Positions 22,878 through 31,297 of a stretch of DNA of 64,000 nucleotides are shown piece after piece; positions within the stretch are counted from its first letter, which is position 1, and each line of letters starts with the position of its first letter. The translations under genes and the position numbers were made by a program. The DNA lies in NCBI GenBank assembly GCA_027604185.1, contig JADGKB010000019.1, forward strand, positions 93,432-157,431. The letters run 5' to 3'. Below the pieces are notes generated by a model. It ran no database searches. It saw only the letters and a program-made list of their open reading frames with translations, and had not been told where the DNA came from. The stretch comes from Boothiomyces macroporosus (lineage: Eukaryota > Chytridiomycota > Chytridiomycetes > Rhizophydiales > Terramycetaceae).

Positions 22878-23035
22878 ACGTTTGGAAATCTTTATTTACA
22901 AAAGATGATATTTTTTGATTAAGAATAAAATATAAAAATATACGGAAATTTACTTAATGTTGTTTGGCTTTTAATATTGGTAGAATATTAATAGGTGTGG
23001 CTTTCGTGGAGTAAAACTTTTCTCAAAAAACAAAT

Positions 23036-24199
23036 ATGCCCAAAGTATCAACTAGAAAATTCACTCTCGAACAAATTGACAAACTTCTTTTTCATTTAAT
23101 TTTATTCATGAATTCAAATGAAAATGATACTGAAATAGAGGAATTAATGGAACTCAAAGCTCACATTTTATCATACAGATACTTTGGACCTTCTGTTTCA
23201 ATTCCTAAATCCTTAGAACACAGGGTTTTACTTCTCACTTTACCAACTAATGAATTCCGACAAGCTTTTCGAATGAACAAGGATACTTTCAACTTTATTC
23301 TCAGCAGAATTGAAGACCATCATATTTTCAGGACCGATAACTATCATAAACAACAACCTGTTTGGGTCCAGTTATTACTTGCATTAGAAAGATTTGGATT
23401 TGATGGTAATGCTTGTTCTGTTGGTAAAGTTGCTAGGAATATGGGTATTGCAAATGGAACTGTAATTTTGTATACAAATCGTGTGATAGAAGCATTGATG
23501 TCATTAGAAACTACTTATATCAAATGGCCTTCTCCTGCTAGACGTAAAAGAACAAGTGACTATTTTGAAGCAAATCACAATTTCAAAGGATGTGTTGGTG
23601 TAGTTGATGGCACATTAGTCAATTTATGTCAGAAACCTTCTATTGATCCAGAGACTTATTGGTCAAGAAAACAAAGATATTCGATGAACGTCCAAATTGT
23701 ATGTAATCATAAACGAGAAATAATTTATTATCAAGTAGGATATCCAGGTTCTTGTCATGATGCTATGTGTTTTGGAAATACTAATCTTTGTAAATACCCA
23801 GAAAGATATCTATCAAATGGAGAATACCTAATGGCAGATGGAGGATATTCATTAAGTCCAAATCTCTTGGTGCCATATAGAAATCCTCAAAGTGAAGAAG
23901 AATTGGAATTTAATGCGAAATTATCATCGGCAAGAATAATAGTGGAACATGTAATGGGATTATTGAAAGGGAGATGGAGTTCATTAAGAGGGCTTAGAGT
24001 ACAATTACAAAAGAAAGAAGATACAGAAAGGATTAATAGATGGATAGTATCATGTTTAATACTGCATAATATGGTGATGAAGTTTAGAGATAACTGGGAA
24101 GAAGAGAATACAGAAGATGAAGTAGATGATATAATAATAGAGAATATTGAGGAGACAGGAACAGAATTAAGAGAAAGGATAAGGGAAATGATATTGTAA
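23036..24199 (+). CDS. PIF/Harbinger-type DDE transposase (HARBI1-like)
   Basis: Intronless, 387 residues. The N-terminal half holds a helical DNA-binding region (ACSVGKVARNMGIANGTVIL). The DDE_Tnp_4 nuclease core follows: first Asp in GCVGVVDGTLVNL, second Asp in YLMADGGYSL, and Glu in ARIIVEHVMGLLKGRWSSL. All three catalytic residues and the SCHDAMCF segment are intact, so the enzyme looks functional. Harbinger elements usually encode a second SANT/Myb-like protein, which lies at 26138-27218. No short inverted repeats tight around this gene were found. Confidence 0.9.
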   Translation: MPKVSTRKFTLEQIDKLLFHLILFMNSNENDTEIEELMELKAHILSYRYFGPSVSIPKSLEHRVLLLTLPTNEFRQAFRMNKDTFNFILSRIEDHHIFRTDNYHKQQPVWVQLLLALERFGFDGNACSVGKVARNMGIANGTVILYTNRVIEALMSLETTYIKWPSPARRKRTSDYFEANHNFKGCVGVVDGTLVNLCQKPSIDPETYWSRKQRYSMNVQIVCNHKREIIYYQVGYPGSCHDAMCFGNTNLCKYPERYLSNGEYLMADGGYSLSPNLLVPYRNPQSEEELEFNAKLSSARIIVEHVMGLLKGRWSSLRGLRVQLQKKEDTERINRWIVSCLILHNMVMKFRDNWEEENTEDEVDDIIIENIEETGTELRERIREMIL

Positions 24200-24457
24200 T
24201 AAATTTCAAAATTAACAAAATTTTATTTGTACTAAGAAATATTTGTTAACGTGTCACCAGCTTATTTTTATTTGGTGTAACATGGCTCGAATGTTTTGTT
24301 TATTAAATAAACCAATCAAATTAAATTATAATGGTCTCGTGAATAAAACGCGTTACTAATCAAAATAAAGATCAATCATATTACTAAAGCACGTGTTAGA
24401 ATATTCTCGGCCAATGTGTATAAAAGGATTAGGTTTTCTACATGATCTAAAAAAAAC
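24200..24457. other. Intergenic stretch before the protease gene
   Basis: AT-rich and non-coding. It contains GTGTCACC...GGTGTAACAT, resembling TGTGTAACAT at 19168 and 20064, and an ACGCGT at 24348-24353, 105 bp before the protease ATG. Confidence 0.3.
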
Positions 24458-25096
24458 ATGAATCGTCATCAATTAATGGAAAAAACTTGCTCTGTATGTT
24501 GTAAAAATGGAGAAGAAATAATTTCACTTGCATCTGGGTTTGTTATTCTCAACAAAGGTCAGTTTATATTCATTACTGCAAGACATGTTTTAATGGACGC
24601 TAAAAAGTTGATGATTGAAAAGAAGTTTCAATCACCGTTATTTTTGGTTTGGCCAGAAAGAAAAATTGAAACTACTCTAGACTCTGAACCTTCAAATTGG
24701 AACTTGAATGAACAACTTGATTGTGCATGGTATAAACTTGAAAATATTGAAGGTTTTGATTGGGAAAGTATTAGAATACCGGTAATGAATGAACTATCTT
24801 TTGGAGATAGAACTTTATGGCATTCTGGTTTTCCTCTAGGCGTGGGAAATGGTGCTTTTTCCAGACCTACTATTGTAACCTCTTTTCGTGTTCATGAGCC
24901 TGGATTTTGTTTCACTGTTGACTCGGGAATGGGAGGATTCAGTGGTGGTCCAGTAGCAGTCTTATCAATCGAACAAGGGATTGGTTTTACCTATGAGCAT
25001 CCTACTTACGGTGTAATTGGTGTTCATACAAGTACGCTTACTAGAAATGCTGGAACTATGGGAAGATTTAGTTTGCTCTATAAAATATTGGAATAA
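24458..25096 (+). CDS. Trypsin-fold serine peptidase-like protein
   Basis: Intronless, 212 residues. Catalytic-triad candidates in the right order: His43 in FITARHVLM, Asp88 in QLDCAWYKL and Ser162 in GMGGFSGGPVAV. It has no signal peptide, so probably acts inside the cell or nucleus; its size fits a stand-alone trypsin-like peptidase_2 domain. The 3' end overlaps the opposite-strand ORF at 25078 by 19 bp. Its presence in a transposon-like island is unusual. The domain call is confident; the substrate is unknown. Confidence 0.72.
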   Translation: MNRHQLMEKTCSVCCKNGEEIISLASGFVILNKGQFIFITARHVLMDAKKLMIEKKFQSPLFLVWPERKIETTLDSEPSNWNLNEQLDCAWYKLENIEGFDWESIRIPVMNELSFGDRTLWHSGFPLGVGNGAFSRPTIVTSFRVHEPGFCFTVDSGMGGFSGGPVAVLSIEQGIGFTYEHPTYGVIGVHTSTLTRNAGTMGRFSLLYKILE

Positions 25097-25257
25097 ACTT
25101 GAAACCCCAAATTAGGGATTATTTTTGTGTTATTAGGTTTTAGATAAGAAAGTTCTTTCTTAATATGTTCAATATCAAGTTTTATTTGTTTTATGTCTTG
25201 AGAATGATTACATTTTATTACTCCATCTATAATTGACACTCCGATCTTGTTATCCAT
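25078..25257 (-). CDS. Island small protein, 59 aa (doubtful)
   Basis: An ATG at 25257 gives a 59-residue product with a short amphipathic helix (IKQIKLDIEHIKKELSYL). An upstream ATG at 25314 would add 19 residues, but would leave only 19 bp to the opposite start at 25334. No family recognised. Confidence 0.25.
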   Translation of the reverse strand: MDNKIGVSIIDGVIKCNHSQDIKQIKLDIEHIKKELSYLKPNNTKIIPNLGFQVYSNIL

Positions 25258-25333
25258 TATTATAATAGAGACAATAATAATTTTTTCCTTTTTAACACAA
25301 AAATATCCTGTCATATATAAATACTTATAAAAT

Positions 25334-25504
25334 ATGGTCTGCAGTCATTGCAAAGATCCCACTCACAATAAGACCACCTGTCCTGAACTGGCATTAGTAT
25401 CAACAGGTCAGGCTAAAATAGGATATGTTGCTCAAGATAGAGAAAATAAGGATCATCCAGCTAATAAAGTTGGTGCCAAAGAAATAATAGATGCTAATAA
25501 GTAG
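25334..25504 (+). CDS. CCHC zinc-knuckle mini-protein, 56 aa
   Basis: Begins MVCSHCKDPTHNKTTCPELA, with exact C-x2-C-x4-H-x4-C spacing of a retroviral/LTR-type zinc knuckle that binds single-stranded nucleic acid. The rest is short and charged and ends in IIDANK. It may be a remnant of a larger element protein or a stand-alone factor. The knuckle is seen directly; gene status is uncertain. Confidence 0.4.
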   Translation: MVCSHCKDPTHNKTTCPELALVSTGQAKIGYVAQDRENKDHPANKVGAKEIIDANK

Positions 25505-25611
25505 TACATGCTCCATTTGGCAGAACGTTTTTGCTGAATATTCTACAAATTGATTAAATAAAAAATTATAAAATTGAAAACTGATTTATAGATAATTATA
25601 TTGAAAAAGAA

Positions 25612-25887
25612 ATGCTTCCTAGTGAACTCAATAGTGAAATTCCTAAATCTGTCTTACGTTTTATTTGGTCCACCAAAGTCCTAAAAGCTGGACTTGGCGT
25701 TCAATCTGAAACCGAAGTTAGAGATTGGTTCCATAATAATCCTCATATTCTTCACGAATTTGAAAAATTAAACCATCAATTACTTCTAGGTATCAAAGAA
25801 CTTCAACAAAACGCTATCAATGGTTTGAAAAATGAAACAAGAGATGATAAATTATTCAATTCTAATAAAAGATTTAGAATTGAATAA
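25612..25887 (+). CDS. Island small protein family, copy A (91 aa)
   Basis: Paralogous to the ORF at 27379: both share LPxE, K(S/T)(V/I)LRxxW, LGVxxExExRxWFxxN and HxxFExxN. Copy A continues into GIKELQQNAINGL and ends NKRFRIE. Helical throughout and rich in charged residues. No outside family recognised. A 7-bp hairpin (TCGGACA/TGTCCGA) follows at 25905-25922. Confidence 0.5.
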   Translation: MLPSELNSEIPKSVLRFIWSTKVLKAGLGVQSETEVRDWFHNNPHILHEFEKLNHQLLLGIKELQQNAINGLKNETRDDKLFNSNKRFRIE

Positions 25888-25904
25888 TTTTTAAAAAGAC
25901 CATT

Positions 25905-25922
25905 TCGGACAGATTTGTCCGA
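25905..25922. repeat. Small hairpin TCGGACA-GATT-TGTCCGA
   Basis: 7-bp arms, 4-nt loop, 15 bp after the stop of the 25612 gene. Confidence 0.6.
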
Positions 25923-26000
25923 TCCGTGATTTTATCCAAAAATAATTAGAGATTTATAGATAAAAATCATTAGAATAAGCAAAATTTTTGTTTGTTTCAT

Positions 26001-26037
26001 AATAAATAGTCCTATTGTGAATATAGGACTATTTATT
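26001..26037. repeat. Perfect 15-bp inverted repeat between convergent genes
   Basis: Arms AATAAATAGTCCTAT (26001-26015) and its complement (26023-26037), loop of 7 nt. It lies between the 25612 gene (plus) and the coiled-coil gene (minus). Possible shared 3'-end signal. Confidence 0.75.
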
Positions 26038-26099
26038 ATAAAACATTTTATTATTTTTGTTACTATAAAAAATGGTATATGTTGAAACTAAGCTTCAAC

Positions 26100-26138
26100 A
26101 ATTATATCTTCAGAGACTTTTTCGCTGAAGATATAATT
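26100..26138. repeat. Perfect 14-bp inverted repeat at the end of the SANT/coiled-coil gene
   Basis: Arms AATTATATCTTCAG (26100-26113) and CTGAAGATATAATT (26125-26138), 11-nt loop. The last base coincides with the final base of the minus-strand stop codon. Confidence 0.75.
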
Positions 26139-27218
26139 TACTTTAACAATTCAAGTAATTCCTTGATTTCTTCATGAGATTTCCCCTGAGATATCATCTC
26201 CTTAACCAATTGCATCTTGGATTGTTTCGCTTGAAATTCCATTTCTTCTCTTCGAAGTTTTATATTCGCATCCAATTCTTTCTCTTTGATCTCAACTTCT
26301 TTATCCAATTTAGTTTTATGCAATTGCAATTCTTGTTGCTTGAATTCAACTTCCTTCTCTTTGATTTCAACTTCTTTATCCAATCTTACTTTATGTAATT
26401 GTAACTCCTTTTGTTTAAATTCAACCTCTTGATGTTTGAATTCAACTTCCTTTTCAAATTTCTCTTTTTGCAGTTTAATTTCTACTTCCTTATATTCCTT
26501 CTCCATTACCCATTTCTCTTTTTGGCTAGTTATATATGATGTAGTGAAATCTGCTCTTCCATTCTTTCCTGAAGAGTTTGTTTTAGAATTATTTGGAGAT
26601 TTTGAATTCGTTTGTTCCTTTTCATTAGAAGATGTTGTTTGCTTCTTCTTTGGACTTTCTACAATTTCAATCTCCTCTGGCGTTTTTCTTTTGTTATTAA
26701 CATTGATAGCTACATTATCAATTGGACTAATATGAACTGATCCCAATGAACTACTTAATTCATTTTCATCAACTACTATCTACATATTAATAATTCTTTA
26801 CATTGGTACTTCTTTCAGGAATTTGAATTGGTTCAACAGAGGTTTCCAAAATATTAAATGGATTAATATTTTGACGTTGTCCAAATAATTCATTTAATTC
26901 CTTATAGAAAAAAGGACAGGCTTCTTCAATTTTTTCCATGTTTTCTTCGGTTTTGGACAATTCATTTGCTTTTTTGAATTTTCCAATTAACCAAAGATAT
27001 TTTGCTTTTGCTTGATCTGCATCCAAGTCTGTATTATTCTTTTCATTGATTGCTTTAGCAAGTGAAGCATATGCATCTTTCTTCTTTAACTTCTTTCCAG
27101 AAATAACAGGACTTCCGAATGCTGCTGCACCAGTAATGAGGAGGAAATTGTCTTTGATTTGGAGCCAACGGACAATACTTTCTTGAATAGCAAGAGAAGT
27201 TTTGGTTTTAGGAGCCAT
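26138..27218 (-). CDS. SANT/Myb-like coiled-coil protein (Harbinger partner)
   Basis: Starts MAPKTKTSLAIQES. Residues about 1-115 form a helix-rich, trihelix/SANT-like domain (SIVRWLQIKDNFLLITG, AKYLWLIGKFKKANEL) like the Myb-type second protein of PIF/Harbinger elements. That protein binds element DNA and helps nuclear import of the transposase. A Ser/Asn/Lys-rich linker follows, then a long coiled coil built of repeated EVEFKQ/ELQLHK/VRLDKEVEIKEK units. The two visible frames join across a 22-nt intron near 26778-26799 (GTAAAG...ATATGTAG), the only intron found in the island. Confidence 0.65.
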
Positions 27219-27317
27219 TTTTGGAGAAGAAAAAAACTTGATCAGAAACATGAAACATTACAAACAGATATTCGTTAGATAGGTTATTTCACAAATGGTA
27301 TACTTAATAATCATTAA

Positions 27318-27365
27318 AATCGGTCCGATTATAGTATTTTAATATAAATCGGTCCGATTTATATT
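27318..27365. promoter_or_regulatory. Paired AATCGGTCCGATT palindromes in a divergent promoter
   Basis: The 13-bp near-palindrome occurs twice (centres 27324 and 27353, 29 bp apart). The second extends to 12-bp arms, AATATAAATCGG-T-CCGATTTATATT (27341-27365). They lie between the divergent SANT-like gene (start 27218) and the 27379 ORF, followed by TATAAGTATATACT. They look like an operator or transposase-partner binding site; that is inference. Confidence 0.5.
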
Positions 27366-27378
27366 ATAAGTATATACT

Positions 27379-27686
27379 ATGATAGGAGGATATTTACCCA
27401 AGGAAACACCCAATTCAAAACTTAATAAAACCATATTAAGAACACTTTGGAATAACACTCTTGTTTCAAAGTCATTAGGTGTTAAGAATGAAGATGAGGC
27501 ACGTGAATGGTTTAATAAGAATAAAGATGCTCATGTGAAGTTTGAAGAATGGAACAAGGAACTAGAAAGAAGATAAAAGAGTTACAAAGAAAGGCAGGTG
27601 ATTACCTGTCTTCATTTAGAGAACCCAAGTCTCATAAGAGAAGTAATAAATCACGAATACCAAAAACAAAGAAATCTAAGATATAA
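27379..27686 (+). pseudogene. Island small protein family, copy B (frame-broken)
   Basis: The first frame (27379-27576, 65 residues) matches copy A through EAREWFNKN and FEEWNKELERR. It then stops, while a second frame at 27573-27686 continues with IKELQRKAGDYLSSF, matching IKELQQNA of copy A. No GT-AG intron of the local type fits, so a one-base frameshift is the simplest reading. A truncated but functional 65-residue protein remains possible. Confidence 0.5.
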
Positions 27687-28137
27687 TTCTATGATAATCT
27701 GAAAATCTATCAAACCATATAAATTCATATGAAATTCTCATATTATCGTAAATCATTTGTTTTTCTATCTAAACTCCGAAATTTGGTCTAATTTCTTCAA
27801 AGTATATAATGGCACATGTTGAACTTCCTAATTCTTATTCTATTCTATTTTGTATTTTCTAAACCTTGTTTCCTGATCTAAGAGATCTGAAAAATTTTAG
27901 ATCTTACATCTCGAAACTTTTATTTCGTCTTTTGTCATTTACATTTAAGGAAAATCTTTAGAAAACACAACAGATATGTAAATATAGTTATATAAATGAA
28001 TACTATCTAATAGAATGCATAAGAACAACATAGAATTACACGAAATGTTTATTTAATTGTTTATTACACCAGTCGTGACTGACCTCATTCATTTAAATAG
28101 CGCGTTTTAACATCTTTCTCTTTCTAATTAAATACAA
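27687..28137. other. AT-rich intergenic stretch
   Basis: No gene recognised. It ends in TTTAAATAGCGCGTTTTAAC about 30 bp before the next start, a variant (GCGCGT) of the ACGCGT box. Confidence 0.4.
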
Positions 28138-29607
28138 ATGTTTCTCCTGTCTGTGTTATTCTTGTCTGCCGCTTGTTTCCATATTCTTATGGCTGTCAAT
28201 GTAATGCAAAATGGTACTGCAGTCGCCACTGGTAATTGGACTTCTATTGGCCCTGTTACTAACTTGACCTCTGTCTCCAATTTAACTCTTATAGTTGGTT
28301 CCGCTAACTCGCAGAACTCCTCTGGACTTAACAAAAGAGATACTGTTTCCTACACCATTTATGGCGGTGGTTCTTACACCATCAATTTTAATGCTGCTAC
28401 TTCTAATGTCAATTTTGCTCTCCAAAGTCCTGCTACTTACACTCTTGACTACTACTTTATGCTAACAAGCAATGTTGCTGCCTGTACACAAAACCTGTTC
28501 TATAGTTGTATATATTTCTCTGCCTGTTCATGTATTGGTGTTACAAGCTGTAATATTCAATGTTCTGTGGATACTAGTAAATCTTATTCTTTGGTTATAG
28601 GAAGTCCAAATTATCTGCAAACTACATCATCTGGGACATTGACAACTTATGTATGTGCATCAGGATATTATGGTTCCTCTGGTAATTGTTTATCATGTTC
28701 AGCAGGAAGTTATTCTAAATCAGGTTCTTTATATTGTTCTACTTGTCCAGCCGGAAGTTATTCAAGTGCTGGCTCTTCTTATTGCTATACATGTTCTGCG
28801 GGAACCTATTCTTCTGCTGGGTCATCCTCATGTTCTACTTGTGCAGCTGGAACTTACTCTACAGCAGGATCATCTTCATGTTCTAAATGTGCAGCTGGAA
28901 GTTATGCAATTGCAGGGTCATCTTCATGTACTAATTGTTTAGCCGGAACTTATTCTACAGCAGGTTCTACTTCATGTTCAACTTGTGCGGCTGGAACTTA
29001 CTCGTATCTTGGATCCAGTTCTTGTTCAACTTGTTCAGCTGGGACTTATTCTGGTTCAGGTTCTTATAGTTGTTTTAATTGTGATGCTGGAACTTACTCA
29101 TCCACTGGTTCTTCAACTTGTTCTAATTGTCCAGCAGGTACTTATTCTACAACTCAAGGAGCTACATCATCGAGTGTATGTAATACATGTCAAGCTGGAA
29201 CATATTCTACAGATGGTTCATCATCATGTTCTACTTGTACTGCAGGAACCTATTCAGCAGCAGGAGCCTCTACTTGTTCTACTTGTCCTGCAGGAACTTC
29301 TTCACCTTTTGGAGCTTCATCATGTACTCAATGTTATGCAGGAACATACTCATCTGCAGGTGCTTCTTACTGTCCTGGCTGTCCATATGGAACTACATCG
29401 ACCGCAGGAGCTTCATATTGCTCTTCTACTAGTTCTACTGGATCTACTGGGTCTAATGGCAATACTGGAAATACTAATACAATTGGATCAAATGGAAATA
29501 CTAATACAGCTGGATCTACAGGAAATACAAACAAACCAAGTGGGGCTATTAAGAACGCGTCATTTGGTTTAATTTGGGTATCAGGAGTAGTAATAATGAT
29601 GTTCTAA
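28138..29607 (+). CDS. Secreted Cys-rich repeat protein (GCC2/GCC3, ephrin-receptor-like repeats)
   Basis: Intronless, 489 residues. Signal peptide MFLLSVLFLSAACFHILM, then an N-terminal beta-rich region of about 160 residues. About a dozen repeats of roughly 24 residues of the type CxxCxAGTYSxAGSSxC (ephrin-receptor-like/GCC2_GCC3 fold) follow, then a Gly/Asn/Thr linker and a C-terminal hydrophobic stretch (FGLIWVSGVVIMMF) that could be a GPI signal or TM anchor. Probably a cell-surface or wall protein. Its location inside the inverted-repeat island suggests captured cargo or a host gene caught between repeats. Confidence 0.7.
   Translation: MFLLSVLFLSAACFHILMAVNVMQNGTAVATGNWTSIGPVTNLTSVSNLTLIVGSANSQNSSGLNKRDTVSYTIYGGGSYTINFNAATSNVNFALQSPATYTLDYYFMLTSNVAACTQNLFYSCIYFSACSCIGVTSCNIQCSVDTSKSYSLVIGSPNYLQTTSSGTLTTYVCASGYYGSSGNCLSCSAGSYSKSGSLYCSTCPAGSYSSAGSSYCYTCSAGTYSSAGSSSCSTCAAGTYSTAGSSSCSKCAAGSYAIAGSSSCTNCLAGTYSTAGSTSCSTCAAGTYSYLGSSSCSTCSAGTYSGSGSYSCFNCDAGTYSSTGSSTCSNCPAGTYSTTQGATSSSVCNTCQAGTYSTDGSSSCSTCTAGTYSAAGASTCSTCPAGTSSPFGASSCTQCYAGTYSSAGASYCPGCPYGTTSTAGASYCSSTSSTGSTGSNGNTGNTNTIGSNGNTNTAGSTGNTNKPSGAIKNASFGLIWVSGVVIMMF
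28680..29440 (+). repeat. Tandem coding repeat, units near 72 bp
   Basis: About ten to twelve imperfect direct repeats encoding the Cys-rich units. Conserved cores TGTTC(A/T)ACTTGT and GGAACTTA(C/T)TCT recur with third-position drift. Such arrays are prone to copy-number change. Confidence 0.75.
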
Positions 29608-29725
29608 CGTGATAAGCATACCTTTCCCAATGGGTTTTAATGGTGCTTAATAAACTAACCTTTTTTACGTCGTATAATAATTTTGTTGCGTATAAAAATA
29701 ATATAAAAATTATGTATTCTTATTA

Positions 29726-29902
29726 ATGATGACCGGTTTATTTACTATTAAAAGAAATAATTATAAAAACAATTGTGACCTAATTTGTCCTTTAGAGTTA
29801 GCAACTTGTATGGAAGAACTTCCATACCCAAAAAGTATCAGATATTATGATAGAAGATGCCTTTATTATAGAAAAGCATTAATAGTTCCTATGGTATCAT
29901 AA
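29726..29902 (+). CDS. Island small ORF, 58 aa (doubtful)
   Basis: Starts MMTGLFTIKRNNYKNNCDLI; Lys/Tyr-rich with three Cys. Its N-terminus vaguely resembles MTGYFCVKKEK at 25314 and MTGQYD at 19789, and each is preceded by TATAA-rich sequence. No family recognised. Confidence 0.2.
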   Translation: MMTGLFTIKRNNYKNNCDLICPLELATCMEELPYPKSIRYYDRRCLYYRKALIVPMVS

Positions 29903-29977
29903 CTACCACTTTGTCAGAATTTAAGTCATTCAAATAAAATTTTATAAAGCTTAGAAACTCTAAGTATATCCTCAAGG

Positions 29978-30025
29978 TAATATGAGTAAACCTCTTAGGA
30001 ATTCCTAAGAGGTTTACTCATATTA
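29978..30025. repeat. Perfect 48-bp palindrome between convergent genes
   Basis: Two 24-bp arms with no spacer, meeting at TTAGGAATTCCTAA. It starts 376 bp after the Cys-rich gene and ends 16 bp before the stop codon end of the nuclease-like gene. A bidirectional 3'-end signal or cruciform is plausible. Confidence 0.9.
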
Positions 30026-30040
30026 TATATTTTTTAATTT

Positions 30041-31036
30041 TTATTCTGTAGAAACCCTATCAAACCCATCTTGATCTGATTGTTCAGACCCAAAATGTTT
30101 GGAAATAGCTTCAATGTTTTCATTAATTCTTTCATCGGATAGCTCTGTAGTTGAACATCTTGGAGATATCAATTTCATAGAATTAAAGAACCAATATAAC
30201 CACTTCCAAATTAGCTTCAACGATTTACTAGATTCCCAGGACTTTCCTTTTACTAACTTTATCTCAGAACCTGATGAGTAAACTACACCTTTGATATCAA
30301 TAGCATAAAATTTGAAGAATCTAGAGTTTGTGAGTATCGCAAAGACTGGTGTTTTCTTTCCAGCTTTTAACCGATTCTTCAATAGACATCCTGCTTCTGT
30401 TATTACTTGTGCGACTGCCTGATCAGGCCATTCACGTTTTGCTTCTACAGCTATAATAAAAGAGTCTATCTTTGATGCTGGTGAATCTTTAAACTGACCA
30501 GAACCGATCATATAATCTACAAATCCCCTATAGGAAACACCAGCTGTTTCACAAGAATTATTAACTTCTCCAAACGCGCGTAGTTTGCTTTTTTGTCCAT
30601 TTGCATGTGAACGTAATGCACATGCAAATATTGCATCTATTTTAGATCTACACATAAATTCGTGATTGAAAACCCATACGCTTTCTAACATCTCCAAATA
30701 GTCACATAGTAATTTTGTTGGTACCAGATCTTTTCTTTCTTGTATTTCCATAGGTAAATGAAGAGTGGTTATATCTTCATATTCTTCTGTAACATACTGT
30801 AAATTAAGATGTAATCCATCATCTCTTTCACAATCCTTAAAAGTGGCTTTCGATAATTTAACCTTCTTTTTCTTTTTATTAATATTTTCCTTTTTTAATA
30901 TTCCCTTTTCAGTTTCCTCAAGTTCATTTTCGATTTTTTGAAAATTGAAAATGTCAGTTGTTGTTACAGGTTCTTTTTTGATGTACTTCACAGAATTATC
31001 CTTTTTTGAGATTTTAATAACTTCTCCAGATGTCAT
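30041..31036 (-). CDS. PD-(D/E)XK nuclease-like protein
   Basis: Intronless, 331 residues. A Lys-rich N-terminus (KENINKKKKKVKLSK), probably a nuclear signal, is followed by a C-terminal restriction-endonuclease-like core: GFVDYMIGSG (Asp), then SFIIAVEAKREW (E-x-K) and QAVAQVITEAGCLL (the helix after the active site), with a later strand TPVFAILTNSRFFKFYAID. The order and spacing match the PD-(D/E)XK fold of Crinkler-type and fungal transposon-linked nucleases. Catalysis is inferred from the D...ExK motif. Confidence 0.6.
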   Translation of the reverse strand: MTSGEVIKISKKDNSVKYIKKEPVTTTDIFNFQKIENELEETEKGILKKENINKKKKKVKLSKATFKDCERDDGLHLNLQYVTEEYEDITTLHLPMEIQERKDLVPTKLLCDYLEMLESVWVFNHEFMCRSKIDAIFACALRSHANGQKSKLRAFGEVNNSCETAGVSYRGFVDYMIGSGQFKDSPASKIDSFIIAVEAKREWPDQAVAQVITEAGCLLKNRLKAGKKTPVFAILTNSRFFKFYAIDIKGVVYSSGSEIKLVKGKSWESSKSLKLIWKWLYWFFNSMKLISPRCSTTELSDERINENIEAISKHFGSEQSDQDGFDRVSTE

Positions 31037-31043
31037 TGTTTAA

Positions 31044-31095
31044 TTTTTCAGGTTAATAAAAAAAATTTTTCAATTTTTTTTATTAACCTGAAAAA
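31044..31095. repeat. Perfect 24-bp inverted repeat, 4-nt loop
   Basis: Arms 31044-31067 and 31072-31095, both built around CAGGTTAATAAAAAAAA. It starts 7 bp upstream of the nuclease-like start codon, so unlike the others it sits in the 5' leader. Confidence 0.85.
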
Positions 31096-31297
31096 AATCA
31101 ACCAATAAAATCAAGACATCCTCTAACCTCCCACGTAACTATAACAATCAGTTTTCACTACCAACTTCCTAGTACAAATGAATATTTATATCAGAAAAAT
31201 TCTTAAAATCATATGATATATCACGTGATTTTAAGTAATTTTGGTTGTTTTTCAACATCTGTTTGTATGTCAGTTTTTTGTTTCAGATTTCACATTC

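Noticed and set aside
25560..25611. Mimivirus-like early promoter AAAATTGA before ORF 25612
   Set aside because: Single occurrence in very AT-rich DNA; no major capsid, packaging ATPase or viral polymerase gene is present, so a viral origin of the island is not supported.
28649..29572. Alternative-frame ORFs (Val/Leu/Gln-rich) in the Cys-rich repeat gene
   Set aside because: Shadows of a tandem repeat; the 489-residue frame has the signal peptide and regular cysteines.
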